Shown in pieces: positions 6,920 through 16,063 of a stretch of 64,000 nucleotides of DNA. Numbering within the stretch: position 1 is the first letter of the stretch; each line of letters begins with the position of its first letter. Made by a program: the position numbers and the translations under genes. The notes under the pieces are model-generated. The model saw only the letters and a list, made by a program, of their open reading frames with translations, made no database searches and was not told the origin of the DNA. The stretch is from assembly GCA_029779645.1 (NCBI GenBank), contig JAKPAC010000010.1, forward strand, positions 1-64,000, in the 5' to 3' direction. Source of the stretch: Actinomycetes bacterium. GTDB lineage: Bacteria; Actinomycetota; Actinomycetes; Actinomycetales; Microbacteriaceae.

Positions 6920-8923
6920 TCACCCTTGCGTCGCGGTCTCGAGCGGACGCCCCGGCACGCGCTCGTCCTTCGCCGCACGCGTGGCGCCCGGCGCGTTGCG
7001 CAGCAGCCGCATCGCGTTCAGGATCACGATGAGCACCGAGCCCTCGTGCACGAGCATGCCGACCGCCATGGTGACGCCGCCCGCGAAGACCCCGACGAGC
7101 AGCACCGCGACGGTCAGGAGCGCGATCGCGATGTTCTGTCGCATCACGCGAACGGTGCGCTTGGCGAGTCCGATCGCCTCGGGCAGCTTGAGCAGGTTGT
7201 CGCCCATCAGCGCGAGGTCGGCGGTCTCGACGGCCACGGCCGATCCGGCGGCGCCCATGGCCACGCCGATGTCGGCGATCGCCAGCGCCGGGGCGTCGTT
7301 GACCCCGTCGCCCACCATCGCGACCGTGTGGCCGTCGCGTTGCAGGCGGGCGACCGCCTCGAGCTTGTCTTCGGGCAGCAGGGAGGCGTGGATCTCGTCG
7401 ATCCCCACCGCTGCGCCGATCGCCTCGGCGACGAGTCTCGTGTCGCCCGTGAGCATCACGACCTTGCGCACCCCGCTCGCGTGCAGGCGCCGGATCATCT
7501 CGGCCGCATCCGCACGCACGGTGTCGGCGACGCCGATCACCCCGAGCACCTCGGCATCGACCGCGACGATCATCGGCGTCTTGCCGGCGGCGGCGAGCGC
7601 ATCCGCCGCGCTGCCGGCCCCGGCGTCGTCCACGATGCCGTGCTCCTCCAGCAGCGGGGCGTTGCCCACCAGCACGAGCCGGCCCTCGACCTCGGCCACG
7701 ATCCCCTTCCCCACGACGGGGGTGACCACGCCCGGCACGCCCTGCGGCGCGAGCCCCTCTTGCGCCGCGACGTCGAGGATCGGCCTCGCGAGCGGATGCT
7801 CCGACCCGGCCTCGGCCGCGGCGGCCCAGCGCAGCACGTCGCGGCGGTCGAAGCGCTGATCGAGCACGACGATGTCGGTGAGGGTGGGACGCCCCTCGGT
7901 GAGCGTACCCGTCTTGTCGACGGCGACCGCCGAGATCTTCGCGGAGGTCTCGAGGAACTCCCCGCCCTTGATCAGGATGCCGTTGCGCGCGGCCCGGCCG
8001 ATGCCGGCCACGATGGCGACGGGGATCGAGATCACGAGGGCGCCCGGGCAGCCGATCACCAGCAGCGTCAGTCCGAGCACGACGTCGCCGGTGATCAGGC
8101 CGGCGGTCAGCGCGAGCACCATGACGGCCGGGGTGTACCACTTCGAGAAGCGGTCGATGAAGGCCTGGGTCTTCGCCTTCGCGTCCTGCGCCTCCTCGAC
8201 GCGGTGGATGATGCGGGCGAGCGTCGTGTCGGCGCCGATGCCGGTGGCCTCCACCTGGAGGAATCCGGCGCGCGAGATCGTGCCGGCGAAGACATGATCG
8301 GATTCGGTCTTCTCGACGGGAATCGATTCGCCGGTGATCGACGCCTCGTCGATCGCGCCCGAGCCCGCCACGACCCGCCCGTCGACGGGCACCTTGGCGC
8401 CGTTCTTCACGAGCACGATCTCGCCGATCCGCACCTGGTGCGCCGCGACCTCGAGCTGCTCGCCATCGCGCAGCACCACGGCGACGTCCGGCGCCACCGC
8501 GACGAGCTCGACCAGGGCCGCGCGGGTCCTGTTCATGGTGCCGGCCTCGAGCGTGTGCCCGATCGCGAACAGGAAGGTCACCGCGGCTGCCTCCCAGAAG
8601 TTGCCGATCAGCACCGCGCCGATGGCGGCGATCGACACGAGCAGATCGATGCTCACGAAGCGCACGAGCGCCGCCCGGACGGCCTTCACCACGATGCCGT
8701 AGCCGGCGATGATCGCCGCCGCGAGCATCAGCGCGTTCGCCAGGGTGAAGTCGTCGGCCGAGCCGTGGGCGTGCGCGCCCGCGTCGATCCACCAGCGCGG
8801 GCTCACCACGATGTTCCCCGCACCGCCGAACAGGTGCTCGACCGCGAACGCGGCGGCGATGCACAGGCCCGAGACGATCGGAATGAACCAGGGGCTGGAG
8901 CGCCACGAGCGCAAGGCGTTCAC
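6920..8923 (-). CDS. P1B-type heavy-metal translocating ATPase
   Basis: 667 aa, GTG start at 8923, with AAAGG about 10 nt upstream. It exports (or imports) a soft metal ion across the membrane using ATP. Visible in order: membrane helices without an N-terminal HMA domain, actuator motif TGES, transmembrane motif IGCPGALVIS, phosphorylation motif DKTGTLTEG, the SEHPLA histidine-proline motif, TGD, and hinge GDGVNDAPAL. The last helix reads MLVHEGSVLIVILNAMRLL. The metal motif is CPG rather than CPC, and the last helix has HEG, as in the P1B-4 (SPC/HEGGT) group rather than the DxG of ZntA, so the metal is uncertain. The missing HMA domain is supplied by the upstream small gene; the downstream gene is a Crp/Fnr regulator. 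Confidence 0.92.
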   Translation of the reverse strand: MNALRSWRSSPWFIPIVSGLCIAAAFAVEHLFGGAGNIVVSPRWWIDAGAHAHGSADDFTLANALMLAAAIIAGYGIVVKAVRAALVRFVSIDLLVSIAAIGAVLIGNFWEAAAVTFLFAIGHTLEAGTMNRTRAALVELVAVAPDVAVVLRDGEQLEVAAHQVRIGEIVLVKNGAKVPVDGRVVAGSGAIDEASITGESIPVEKTESDHVFAGTISRAGFLQVEATGIGADTTLARIIHRVEEAQDAKAKTQAFIDRFSKWYTPAVMVLALTAGLITGDVVLGLTLLVIGCPGALVISIPVAIVAGIGRAARNGILIKGGEFLETSAKISAVAVDKTGTLTEGRPTLTDIVVLDQRFDRRDVLRWAAAAEAGSEHPLARPILDVAAQEGLAPQGVPGVVTPVVGKGIVAEVEGRLVLVGNAPLLEEHGIVDDAGAGSAADALAAAGKTPMIVAVDAEVLGVIGVADTVRADAAEMIRRLHASGVRKVVMLTGDTRLVAEAIGAAVGIDEIHASLLPEDKLEAVARLQRDGHTVAMVGDGVNDAPALAIADIGVAMGAAGSAVAVETADLALMGDNLLKLPEAIGLAKRTVRVMRQNIAIALLTVAVLLVGVFAGGVTMAVGMLVHEGSVLIVILNAMRLLRNAPGATRAAKDERVPGRPLETATQG

Positions 8924-8976
8924 GGGTGAGGACCTTTCGAGGAGGAGGCGATGGTCGAGGGGCGGGACGCCGCGTG

Positions 8977-9213
8977 TCAGAAGGCCGACGCCTTGGAGGC
9001 GTAGCCCGCCTTCGCCACGGCGGCGATCAGCTCATCGACCGACGTCCGCGTCGCATCGTGATCGACCTCGACGCGCCCGGATGCGAAGTGCACCGTCACG
9101 TTCTCGACGCCCTCGAGGCGGCCGAGCTGCTTCTCGATCTTGCCGACGCACGACGGGCAGGAGAATCCCTCGGCGCGAAGCAGGGTGTGGGTGGTGGCGG
9201 CTGCGTTCGTCAT
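8977..9213 (-). CDS. HMA-domain metallochaperone (CopZ-like)
   Basis: 78 aa from ATG 9213, chosen because GAGAGAGGAAT sits at good spacing; an in-frame upstream ATG would remove that RBS from use. A single ferredoxin-like heavy-metal-associated domain with metal-binding GFSCPSC at about residues 16-22 and the typical EGVENVTVHFASGRVEV strand. Expected to bind Cu(I) or a similar ion through the two cysteines and hand it to the P1B ATPase 53 nt downstream, which lacks its own HMA domain. First gene of the operon. Confidence 0.92.
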   Translation of the reverse strand: MTNAAATTHTLLRAEGFSCPSCVGKIEKQLGRLEGVENVTVHFASGRVEVDHDATRTSVDELIAAVAKAGYASKASAF

Positions 9214-9287
9214 GGCGATTCCTCTCTCTTCGCCCACGTCGTCGGGGCGTTCGCTCTGGACTCTACCCAGCCGCCCGTCTCCGCTCC

Positions 9288-9301
9288 TTGACGCAAATCA
9301 A
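9288..9301. promoter_or_regulatory. FNR-type inverted repeat upstream of the metal operon
   Basis: TTGACGCAAATCAA; read on the - strand, TTGAT-N4-GTCAA, one base from the classical TTGAT-N4-ATCAA box. It lies 75-88 nt upstream of the HMA gene in an otherwise GC-rich divergent region. The operon-encoded Crp/Fnr protein carries the E-x-x-S-R recognition helix that reads TTGAT, which suggests autoregulation. A direct role on dedA (+ strand, starting at 9455) is also possible. Confidence 0.55.
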
Positions 9302-9454
9302 TTCTGCCCGCGCGCCGCGCGCCCGGCGCGTATCGCAGGCGATCAGCCGGGTGACACCTTGCACCAGTACACTCTCACTCGTGCGCCGATCCGGCGGGCC
9401 GTCGATCGGCCCCTCGGCGACCTCCATCCAACAACCGACGGGAACCCCGCGCTC

Positions 9455-10255
9455 GTGCATGAACTCGCATTGATTCCTTGGCTCGACCCGGCGGCCATCA
9501 TCGCCACGGCCGGCCCATGGGCGCTCCTGGTCGTCTGCTTCATCGTGTTCGCCGAGACAGGCCTGCTCGTCGGCTTCCTGCTTCCCGGCGACACGCTGCT
9601 CGTGATCGCCGGGCTGCTCTCGCACTCGACCGCCGCCGCGCCCAACGGGGTCTTCGGCGTCAGCGTCTGGTGGGTCGCGGCCCTGATCGGCATCGCCGCG
9701 TTCATCGGCGGCGAGGTGGGCTACTACATCGGACACAAGGCCGGACCCGCCATCTTCGAACGCAAGGAGTCGGGCCTGTTCAGCGTCAAGAACGTGGAGC
9801 GCACCAACGCGTTCTTCGAGCGCTTCGGCGGCGTCACGATCATCCTGGCCCGCTTCGTCCCGGTCGTGCGCACCTTCGCGCCCGTCGCGGCGGGCGTCGG
9901 CCACATGCCGTGGAAGCGCTACAGCCTCTACAACCTCATCGGCGCGGTGCTCTGGGGCTTCGGCCTCACCATGTTCGGCTACGCGATCGGCTTCATCCCC
10001 TGGATCGCCGAGCTCGTGACGAAGTACATCGACCTGATCCTGCTCGCGGCGGTCGGCGGCAGCGCCCTCGTCACGCTCTGGCACTACCTGCGCGAGCGGG
10101 CGAAGGCCAGGAAGGCAGCGGCCGCCGGCGAGGATGTCGTGACCGACTCCGCCGAGGCCCGCGCGCTCGTGCTCGATGCCGACGTGTTCGATCGCGCGCC
10201 CAGCCGGGGCGAGGACGGGCACGACCACACGCCCGAGGGCGCCCCCGGCAGCTAG
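9455..10255 (+). CDS. DedA family membrane protein
   Basis: 266 aa, GTG start at 9455 with GGGAA about 9 nt upstream. The DedA/VTT signature is present: FAETGLLVGFLLPGDTLL in the first re-entrant region, then GEVGYYIGHKAG, then the FERFGGVTIILARFVPVVRTFAPVAAGVG motif with the conserved Arg and Pro, plus later helices. DedA proteins act in the inner membrane as lipid (often undecaprenyl-phosphate) flippases or in proton-dependent homeostasis. A charged Ala/Lys/Asp-rich tail of about 45 residues follows. The gene is convergent with ku and their stop codons interlock (CTAG). Confidence 0.9.
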   Translation: MHELALIPWLDPAAIIATAGPWALLVVCFIVFAETGLLVGFLLPGDTLLVIAGLLSHSTAAAPNGVFGVSVWWVAALIGIAAFIGGEVGYYIGHKAGPAIFERKESGLFSVKNVERTNAFFERFGGVTIILARFVPVVRTFAPVAAGVGHMPWKRYSLYNLIGAVLWGFGLTMFGYAIGFIPWIAELVTKYIDLILLAAVGGSALVTLWHYLRERAKARKAAAAGEDVVTDSAEARALVLDADVFDRAPSRGEDGHDHTPEGAPGS

Positions 10256-11058
10256 CCCCGTGCGGCGCGCGCCGCACGGGAGCGCTCCACGCTGGCCCGG
10301 AGCGCCTCCATCAGGTCGATGACCTCGCCGCCCTTCGGCGCCTCGGCCGCCTCGCCGAACGTCGCCGCGGTGTCGACGGCATCGCCGCGCTCGAGCTTCG
10401 CCTCGATGAGCGTGCGCAGCTCGCGCTGATACTCGTCGACGTATTCGTCGGGCCGGAAGTCCGATGAGAAGCTCTCCACGAGGCTCGCCGAGAGCTCCAG
10501 CTCCTTGCTCGAGATCTTCACCGGCGCATCCAGTGCGGGGAACGCGGCCTCGCGCACCTCGTCCGCCCACAGCAGCGTCTGCAGCATCAGCACGTCGCCC
10601 CGCACGCGCAGCGCCGCCAGACGCGTCTTCTGCCGCAGCGAGAAGCGCACGATCGCGGTGCGATCGGTCTGCTCGAGCGTCTCGCGCAGCAGCACGTAGG
10701 CCTTCGGCGAGCCCGAATCGGGCTCGAGCATGTACGCGCGGTCGAACGTGATGGGGTCGACCTGCTCGCTGGGCACGAACTCGACCACCTCGATCTCGCG
10801 AGAGCGCTCGGCGGGAAGCGCCGCGAGATCGTCCGACGTGAGCACGACGGTGCGCTCCCCGTCGTCGAACGCCTTGTCGATGTGCCGGAACTCGACCACG
10901 TCGCCGCAGATCTCGCAGGTGCGCTGGTAGCGGATCCGCCCGCCGTCGGCGTCGTGCACCTGATGCAGCGACACGTCGTGGTCTTCTGTGGCCGCGTACA
11001 GCTTCACCGGCACGTTCACGAGGCCGAACGTCAACGAGCCCTTCCAGATCGCTCTCAT
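10252..11058 (-). CDS. ku: Ku DNA end-binding protein (NHEJ)
   Basis: 268 aa, ATG at 11058. Starts MRAIWKGSLTFGLVNVPVKLY, the hallmark of bacterial Ku, then HQVHDADGGRIRYQRTCEICG and the Ku bridge region up to LVESFSSDFRPDEYVDEYQRELRTLIEAKL. Homodimeric Ku rings bind double-strand ends and recruit LigD for non-homologous end joining. Length is usual; the C-terminus is short and mildly basic. Divergent from ligD with a 132-nt intergenic region, a common arrangement for the two-component NHEJ system. Confidence 0.97.
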   Translation of the reverse strand: MRAIWKGSLTFGLVNVPVKLYAATEDHDVSLHQVHDADGGRIRYQRTCEICGDVVEFRHIDKAFDDGERTVVLTSDDLAALPAERSREIEVVEFVPSEQVDPITFDRAYMLEPDSGSPKAYVLLRETLEQTDRTAIVRFSLRQKTRLAALRVRGDVLMLQTLLWADEVREAAFPALDAPVKISSKELELSASLVESFSSDFRPDEYVDEYQRELRTLIEAKLERGDAVDTAATFGEAAEAPKGGEVIDLMEALRASVERSRAARAARG

Positions 11059-11133
11059 GCCCCAAGTACACACCGCCGCGGGCGCGGCGGCTAGGGCGGG
11101 CGTGCGCGCTGGCGCGGCGGCACCGGGCCGAAC

Positions 11134-11159
11134 ACCCCTGGTCCGAGAAAACCCCTGGT
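11134..11159. repeat. Direct repeat ACCCCTGGT in the ku-ligD intergenic region
   Basis: Two exact copies (11134-11142 and 11151-11159) spaced by 8 nt between divergent ku and ligD. May be an operator for the NHEJ pair; no regulator is recognisable nearby. Confidence 0.35.
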
Positions 11160-11190
11160 GCGAATGGATGCCACGGCCCAAGATGGGCCC

Positions 11191-13626
11191 ATGGCCAGGG
11201 TCGCCGGACACAGCGACGGCGATCAGCTCGTCACGATCGCCGGGCGTCGGCTGCGCGTGAGCAGCCTCGACAAGGTGATGTATCCCGAGACGGGGACGAC
11301 CAAGGGCGAGGTCATCGACTACTACACCCGCATCGCGCCGCTGCTGATCCCGCACGTGACCGGGCGCCCAGCCACCCGCAAGCGCTGGGTGCACGGGGTG
11401 GGCACACCCGCGCATCCGCTCGCCGCATTCTTCGCGAAGGATCTGGGGCCCGGGGCGCCGAGCTGGGTGCCCCGCCAGGCGATCATGCACAGCGACGGCG
11501 CCAAGGAGTACCCGCTGATCGACGACGTGGCCACGCTCGTGTGGCTCGCGCAGGGGGCGGCGCTCGAGCTGCACGTGCCCCAGTGGCGATTCGCGGCGGG
11601 CGGCGAGGCGGGCAGCCCCGATCGCCTCGTGCTCGACCTCGATCCGGGCCCCGGCGTCGGGCTGCGCGAGTGCGCGGAGGTGGCGCGGCTGGTCCGCGCC
11701 ATCCTCGGCGACATCGGGCTCGAGGCGATACCGGTGACCAGCGGCAGCAAGGGGCTGCACCTGTACGCCGCGCTGCCGGGCGCGCAGTCCTCCGCGCAGG
11801 TCTCCGAGCTCGCCCACGAGCTCGCCCGCACGCTGGAGGCCGACCACCCCACGCTCATCGTCAGCAGCATGCAGCGCGCGCTGCGAACGGGTCGGGTGCT
11901 CATCGACTGGAGCCAGAACAGCGCCGCCAAGACGACGATCGCACCGTACTCGCTGCGCGGCACCGCCCTGCCGCAGGTGGCCGCGCCCCGCACCTGGGAC
12001 GAGCTCGACGACCCGGCGCTGCGGCAGCTCTCGCTCGACGAGGTGCTGGCCCGGGTCGCCGCCTTCGGCGACCCGATGGCCGCGCTCGGCTTCCATGCCG
12101 GGGCGCGCGGGTCGACGCACGGACCGCTCGCCAGCTACATCGCCAAGCGCACGGCGGGCGCGACCCCGGAGCCCGTCCCGTCGAACGCGCTGGGCGCCGT
12201 GGCGCCCGCGGACGACGAGCCGCGCTTCGTCGTGCAGGAGCATCACGCGAGCAGGCTCCACTGGGATCTTCGCCTCGAGCACGACGGCGTGCTGGTGAGC
12301 TGGGCGGTGCCCCGGGGCATCCCGCCCACGAGCGATCGCAACAGCCTCGCGGTGATGACGGAGCCTCACCCGATGGAGTACGGCTCGTTCGAGGGGGTGA
12401 TCCCGCCCGGCGAGTACGGCGCGGGCACCGTCACGATCTGGGACGACGGGCGGTACCTGCTCGAGAAGTGGCGCGACGACGAGGTCATCTTCACCGCGGA
12501 GGGCCGACCCGGCGGCCCGCTCGGCCGCGCGCGCCTGGCGCTGATCCGCACCGAGGGCGAGGGCGAGAAGTCGCTCTGGCTGCTGCACCGCATGAAGCAG
12601 GATGCCGCGGCCCCGCGGGCGCCGAGGCACACGCCCGCTCCGCCACGCGCGCGACCGCCCTCCCCCATGCTCGCCACCCCCGCGACGCTGCGGGAGGCGC
12701 ATTCGCTGGCGCGCGCGGGCGATGTGCCATGGGTCGAGTTCAAGTGGGACGGCATCCGCGCCATCGGTGACTGGCACGGCGGGCGACTGCGACTGCGCAG
12801 CCGCTCCGGCGGAGACATCACCCAGCGCTACCCGGAGCTCGCCACGGAGGACCTTGGGCTTGCGGCCGCGTCCGCCGTCGTCGACGGCGAGATCGTCGCG
12901 CTCGATGCACGCGGGCGGCCGAGCTTCAGCCGCCTGCAGCAGCGCATGAACCTCACGGGGCACCGCGAGATCGCGCGCCTGGCCGGCTCGGTGCCGGTCT
13001 GGCTGTGCCTCTTCGACGTGCTCGAGGTCGACGGCGAAGACCTCACTGCGCTCCCGCTCGCGGCGCGGCGCCGGCGCCTCGAGGGGATCGCCGGCGGGCC
13101 CGGCCTCTCGCCGCGCATCCTCGTGCCGCCCGTGTTCGACGACATCGATGCGACGCTCGCCGCCAGTCGCGAGCACGGCCTCGAGGGCGTGATGGTGAAG
13201 GATCCGCGCTCGCGCTATCGCCCCGGCGAGCGCAGCGCCGACTGGCTGAAGCTCAAGCTCACCCACACGCAGGCCGCCGTGATCGGCGGCATCAGCCCGG
13301 GCCGCGGCGAGCGCGCCGGCCGCATCGGCTCGCTTCTGCTCGGCGTGCCGGGGCCAGCCGGCCTCGAGTACATCGGGCGCGTGGGCACGGGCTTCACCGA
13401 CGCCGCCCTGAAGGCGCTGGGTGCGGCGCTCGCGCCGCTGGGCCGGGCGTCGAGCCCGTTCGTGGGGGTGCCGGCGGCCGAGGCATCCATCGCCCAATGG
13501 GTGCAGCCGACCCTCGTCGGCGAGGTCGAGTTCGCCGAGTGGACCGACGGCGGCATCCTGCGCCAGGCGCGCTGGCGGGGGCTCCGCCCCGACACGGCGC
13601 CCGAGGACGTGGTGCGCGAGCCATGA
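11191..13626 (+). CDS. ligD: Multifunctional ATP-dependent DNA ligase LigD (POL-PE-LIG)
   Basis: 811 aa from ATG 11191; in-frame GTG 11158 and ATG 11164 are also possible. Domain order is polymerase-phosphoesterase-ligase, as in mycobacterial LigD. The primase-like polymerase domain (about residues 10-290) carries the metal motif LDLDPGPG and SGSKGLHLY. The 3'-phosphoesterase domain (about 315-470) has HHASRLHWDLRLEHDG and PPGEYGAGTV. The ligase domain (about 490-805) has nucleophile lysine 518 in FKWDG, VVDGEIV, EGVMVKDP and WLKLK. It fills, trims and seals ends held by Ku, encoded divergently upstream. All three domains look intact. The ORF ends 34 nt before the convergent CDF gene. Confidence 0.96.
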   Translation: MARVAGHSDGDQLVTIAGRRLRVSSLDKVMYPETGTTKGEVIDYYTRIAPLLIPHVTGRPATRKRWVHGVGTPAHPLAAFFAKDLGPGAPSWVPRQAIMHSDGAKEYPLIDDVATLVWLAQGAALELHVPQWRFAAGGEAGSPDRLVLDLDPGPGVGLRECAEVARLVRAILGDIGLEAIPVTSGSKGLHLYAALPGAQSSAQVSELAHELARTLEADHPTLIVSSMQRALRTGRVLIDWSQNSAAKTTIAPYSLRGTALPQVAAPRTWDELDDPALRQLSLDEVLARVAAFGDPMAALGFHAGARGSTHGPLASYIAKRTAGATPEPVPSNALGAVAPADDEPRFVVQEHHASRLHWDLRLEHDGVLVSWAVPRGIPPTSDRNSLAVMTEPHPMEYGSFEGVIPPGEYGAGTVTIWDDGRYLLEKWRDDEVIFTAEGRPGGPLGRARLALIRTEGEGEKSLWLLHRMKQDAAAPRAPRHTPAPPRARPPSPMLATPATLREAHSLARAGDVPWVEFKWDGIRAIGDWHGGRLRLRSRSGGDITQRYPELATEDLGLAAASAVVDGEIVALDARGRPSFSRLQQRMNLTGHREIARLAGSVPVWLCLFDVLEVDGEDLTALPLAARRRRLEGIAGGPGLSPRILVPPVFDDIDATLAASREHGLEGVMVKDPRSRYRPGERSADWLKLKLTHTQAAVIGGISPGRGERAGRIGSLLLGVPGPAGLEYIGRVGTGFTDAALKALGAALAPLGRASSPFVGVPAAEASIAQWVQPTLVGEVEFAEWTDGGILRQARWRGLRPDTAPEDVVREP

Positions 13627-13659
13627 CCGCAGACCGCCGCCGGGCGCCACCGCCGGGTG

Positions 13660-14595
13660 CTATGCGTGCCGGGCCTGATCCGGCTCGGTGAAGCCCGCGG
13701 GCTCGAGCTGGAACGTGGAGTGCTCGACGTCGAAGTGCCCGGCAAGGCACGCCTGCAGGTCCTCGAGCAGGGCCGCCGCTCGCCCCGGGGCGAGCATGCC
13801 GGGCTCGACCACCACGTGCGCGGTGAAGACCGGGGCCCCGCGCGTGAGCTGCCAGACGTGGATGTCGTGGGCGTCGACGACGCCGTCGGTGCGCAGGATG
13901 TGCTCGCGAATCTCGCGCACGTGCACGTCGCGCGGGGCCGACTGCGCGAGCACCGAGAACACCTCGCGCAGCAGGCCGAAGGCGCGCGGGATGATGAACA
14001 CCGCGATGGCGAGCGAGGCGATCGCGTCGGCGGGCATCCACCCCGTCGTGATGATCACGACGGCCGCGACGATGACCGCCGCTGAGCCGATCATGTCGCC
14101 CATGACCTCGAGGTAGGCGCCGCGAACGTTCATGCTGTGCTTCTGCGCGGCTGAGAGCAGCCACAGCGCCACGGCGTTGGCGAGCAGGCCGACGACCGCC
14201 ACGACGAGCATCAGCCCGCCCTGCACCTCGGCCTCGGCCGGCTCGACCAGCCGCCGCACCCCCTCGATGCCGACGACGACGGCGAGCACGATCAGGATCA
14301 CCGCGTTGATCAGCGCGCCGAACACCTCGGCGCGCTGATAGCCGTAGGTGCGGCGCTCGTTCGCCGGGCGCAGCGCCACCGAGCTGGCGATCAGCGCAAC
14401 GATGAGCGCCGCCACATCGGTGAACATGTGCCCGGCATCGGCGAGCAGCGCGAGCGATCCCGTGAGGATCGCGCCCACGATCTGCACCACCAGGACGATC
14501 GAGGTGATGCCGATCGAGATCGCGAGCAGTCGCCGATTGCCGCCGCCACGGATGCCGGCGCCGTGATCGTGCCCGTGACTGTGACCGTGAGACAT
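13660..14595 (-). CDS. Cation diffusion facilitator (CzcD/ZitB-like)
   Basis: 311 aa, ATG at 14595 with GAGAGGGCGG just upstream. The N-terminus is His-rich (HGHSHGHDHG), six membrane helices follow, and metal-site motifs are LLADAGHMFTDVAAL (HxxxD in TM2) and EVMGDMIGSAAVI (DxxxS/D variant in TM5). A cytoplasmic domain contains VDAHDIHVWQLT and ends HFDVEHSTFQLE. It exports Zn2+ or a similar divalent ion in exchange for protons. Last gene of the murI-rph-rdgB-cdf run, 35 nt after rdgB, so possibly co-transcribed. Confidence 0.92.
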   Translation of the reverse strand: MSHGHSHGHDHGAGIRGGGNRRLLAISIGITSIVLVVQIVGAILTGSLALLADAGHMFTDVAALIVALIASSVALRPANERRTYGYQRAEVFGALINAVILIVLAVVVGIEGVRRLVEPAEAEVQGGLMLVVAVVGLLANAVALWLLSAAQKHSMNVRGAYLEVMGDMIGSAAVIVAAVVIITTGWMPADAIASLAIAVFIIPRAFGLLREVFSVLAQSAPRDVHVREIREHILRTDGVVDAHDIHVWQLTRGAPVFTAHVVVEPGMLAPGRAAALLEDLQACLAGHFDVEHSTFQLEPAGFTEPDQARHA

Positions 14596-14630
14596 TGCCG
14601 CCCTCTCCGTTTCGCGCGCGGCGCCGTGCG

Positions 14631-15269
14631 CTACAGGCCGCCCAGCAGCGGCATGAGCACGTTGAAGGCCCGCGCGCGGTGGCTCTCGGCGTTCTTGCGG
14701 GCCGGATCCCACTCGCCGACCGAGCGCTCCTGCCCGGGCTCCTGCCCGTCCGGCACGAAGATCGGGTCGTAGCCGAACCCGCCCTCGCCGGAGGCCGCGT
14801 GCGCGAGGCGCCCGGGCCACCGCCCCTCGACGACATGCTCGATCGCCGATGCGCCGTCGGCGCCGGGAACGACCAGCGCGATCGTCGACACGAAGGTCGC
14901 GCCGCGATGCGGGTCGGCCACGTCGCGCAGCTGATCGAGCAGCAGCTCGAGGTTCGCCTGCGCGTCCTTGCGCTGCCCGGCCCAGTACGCCGAGAAGACT
15001 CCGGGCGACCCGCCGAGCACGTCGACGCAGATGCCCGAATCGTCTGCGAGCGCGGGCAGGCCGGTGTGCGCCGCGGCGGCGCGGGCCTTGATCAGCGCGT
15101 TCTCGGCGAAGGTGACGCCGTCTTCGACGGGCTCGGGCCCGTCGTATCCGATCACCCGAAGCTCGGGGTGCTCGGCCGCGATGATCTGGTGAAACTCGGC
15201 CACCTTGTGCGGGTTGTGCGTGGCGAGCACGATCTCGTGGGCGGCCGCCGCATCCATGGCATCGCTCAT
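14631..15269 (-). CDS. rdgB: RdgB/HAM1 non-canonical purine NTP pyrophosphatase
   Basis: 212 aa, ATG at 15269 overlapping the rph stop (ATGA). It hydrolyses dITP, ITP and XTP to the monophosphates and so cleans the nucleotide pool. Family motifs are [14 protein letters not shown] at the start (SxNxxK type), [27 protein letters not shown] and [15 protein letters not shown]. Normal length. The overlap with rph matches the rph-rdgB pair found in many bacteria. Confidence 0.95.
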   Translation of the reverse strand: MSDAMDAAAAHEIVLATHNPHKVAEFHQIIAAEHPELRVIGYDGPEPVEDGVTFAENALIKARAAAAHTGLPALADDSGICVDVLGGSPGVFSAYWAGQRKDAQANLELLLDQLRDVADPHRGATFVSTIALVVPGADGASAIEHVVEGRWPGRLAHAASGEGGFGYDPIFVPDGQEPGQERSVGEWDPARKNAESHRARAFNVLMPLLGGL

Positions 15270-16021
15270 GCGTCTGCGCCGCCCGCCCCGGCCGCGAGCG
15301 CAGCGAGCTGCAGGTCGCGCAGCGCGGTGGTGCCGGCGAGGCCGAGATCGAGCAGCCCGTCGAGCTCGCGGCGATCGAAGGGCGCGCCCTCGGCGGTGCC
15401 CTGGACCTCGACGAACAGGCCGCGGCCGGTCGCGACGATGTTCATGTCGGTCTCGGCGCGCACGTCTTCGACGTAAGCGAGGTCGAGCAGCGGCTCGCCG
15501 TCGACGATGCCCACCGACACCGCCGAGACCGAGTCGAACAGCGGCACGGCCTTCTTGGCGATGAAGCCCTTGGCGCGGCCCCACTCGATCGCATCGGCGA
15601 GCGCGACGTACGCGCCGGTGATCGCCGCGGTGCGGGTGCCGCCATCGGCCTGCAGCACGTCGCAGTCGATGACGATGGTGTTCTCGCCCAGGGCCTTCAT
15701 GTCGACGACTGCGCGCAGCGAACGACCGATCAGGCGTGAGATCTCGTGGGTGCGCCCGCCGATCTTGCCCTTGACGCTCTCGCGATCGTTGCGCGAGTTG
15801 GTGGCACGCGGGAGCATCGCGTACTCGGCCGTGACCCAGCCCTTGCCCTTGCCGGTGAGCCAGCGCGGCACGCCGTTCGTGAACGACGCGGTGCACAGCA
15901 CCCGCGTGCCGCCGAAGCTCACGAGCGCCGAGCCTTCGGCGTGCGCGTTCCAGCCGCGCTCGAAGGTGACCTCGCGCAGCTGGGAGGCGGTCCGGCCGTC
16001 GGCGCGGGTGAGTTCAGTCAT
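15266..16021 (-). CDS. rph: Ribonuclease PH
   Basis: 251 aa, ATG at 16021. A phosphorolytic 3'-5' exoribonuclease that trims tRNA 3' ends. It begins with R-DGR ([12 protein letters not shown]) and includes [41 protein letters not shown] (phosphate-binding Arg), [19 protein letters not shown] and [14 protein letters not shown]. Length is typical for the family. It lies between murI (42 nt) and rdgB (4-nt overlap) in one leftward operon. Confidence 0.97.
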   Translation of the reverse strand: MTELTRADGRTASQLREVTFERGWNAHAEGSALVSFGGTRVLCTASFTNGVPRWLTGKGKGWVTAEYAMLPRATNSRNDRESVKGKIGGRTHEISRLIGRSLRAVVDMKALGENTIVIDCDVLQADGGTRTAAITGAYVALADAIEWGRAKGFIAKKAVPLFDSVSAVSVGIVDGEPLLDLAYVEDVRAETDMNIVATGRGLFVEVQGTAEGAPFDRRELDGLLDLGLAGTTALRDLQLAALAAGAGGADA

Positions 16022-16063
16022 GTGTGGGCTCCGTCTTGATCGAGATGCGGGTCGGTTCGGTCT

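Noticed and set aside
6926..8929. 667-codon + strand frame opposite the P-type ATPase
   Set aside because: Exact antisense of a gene with every P-type motif; His/Asp/Arg-rich with no recognisable domain.
9302..9454. Further regulatory RNA or small gene before dedA
   Set aside because: Only possible weak promoter hexamers; no conserved structure or open frame with an RBS could be supported.
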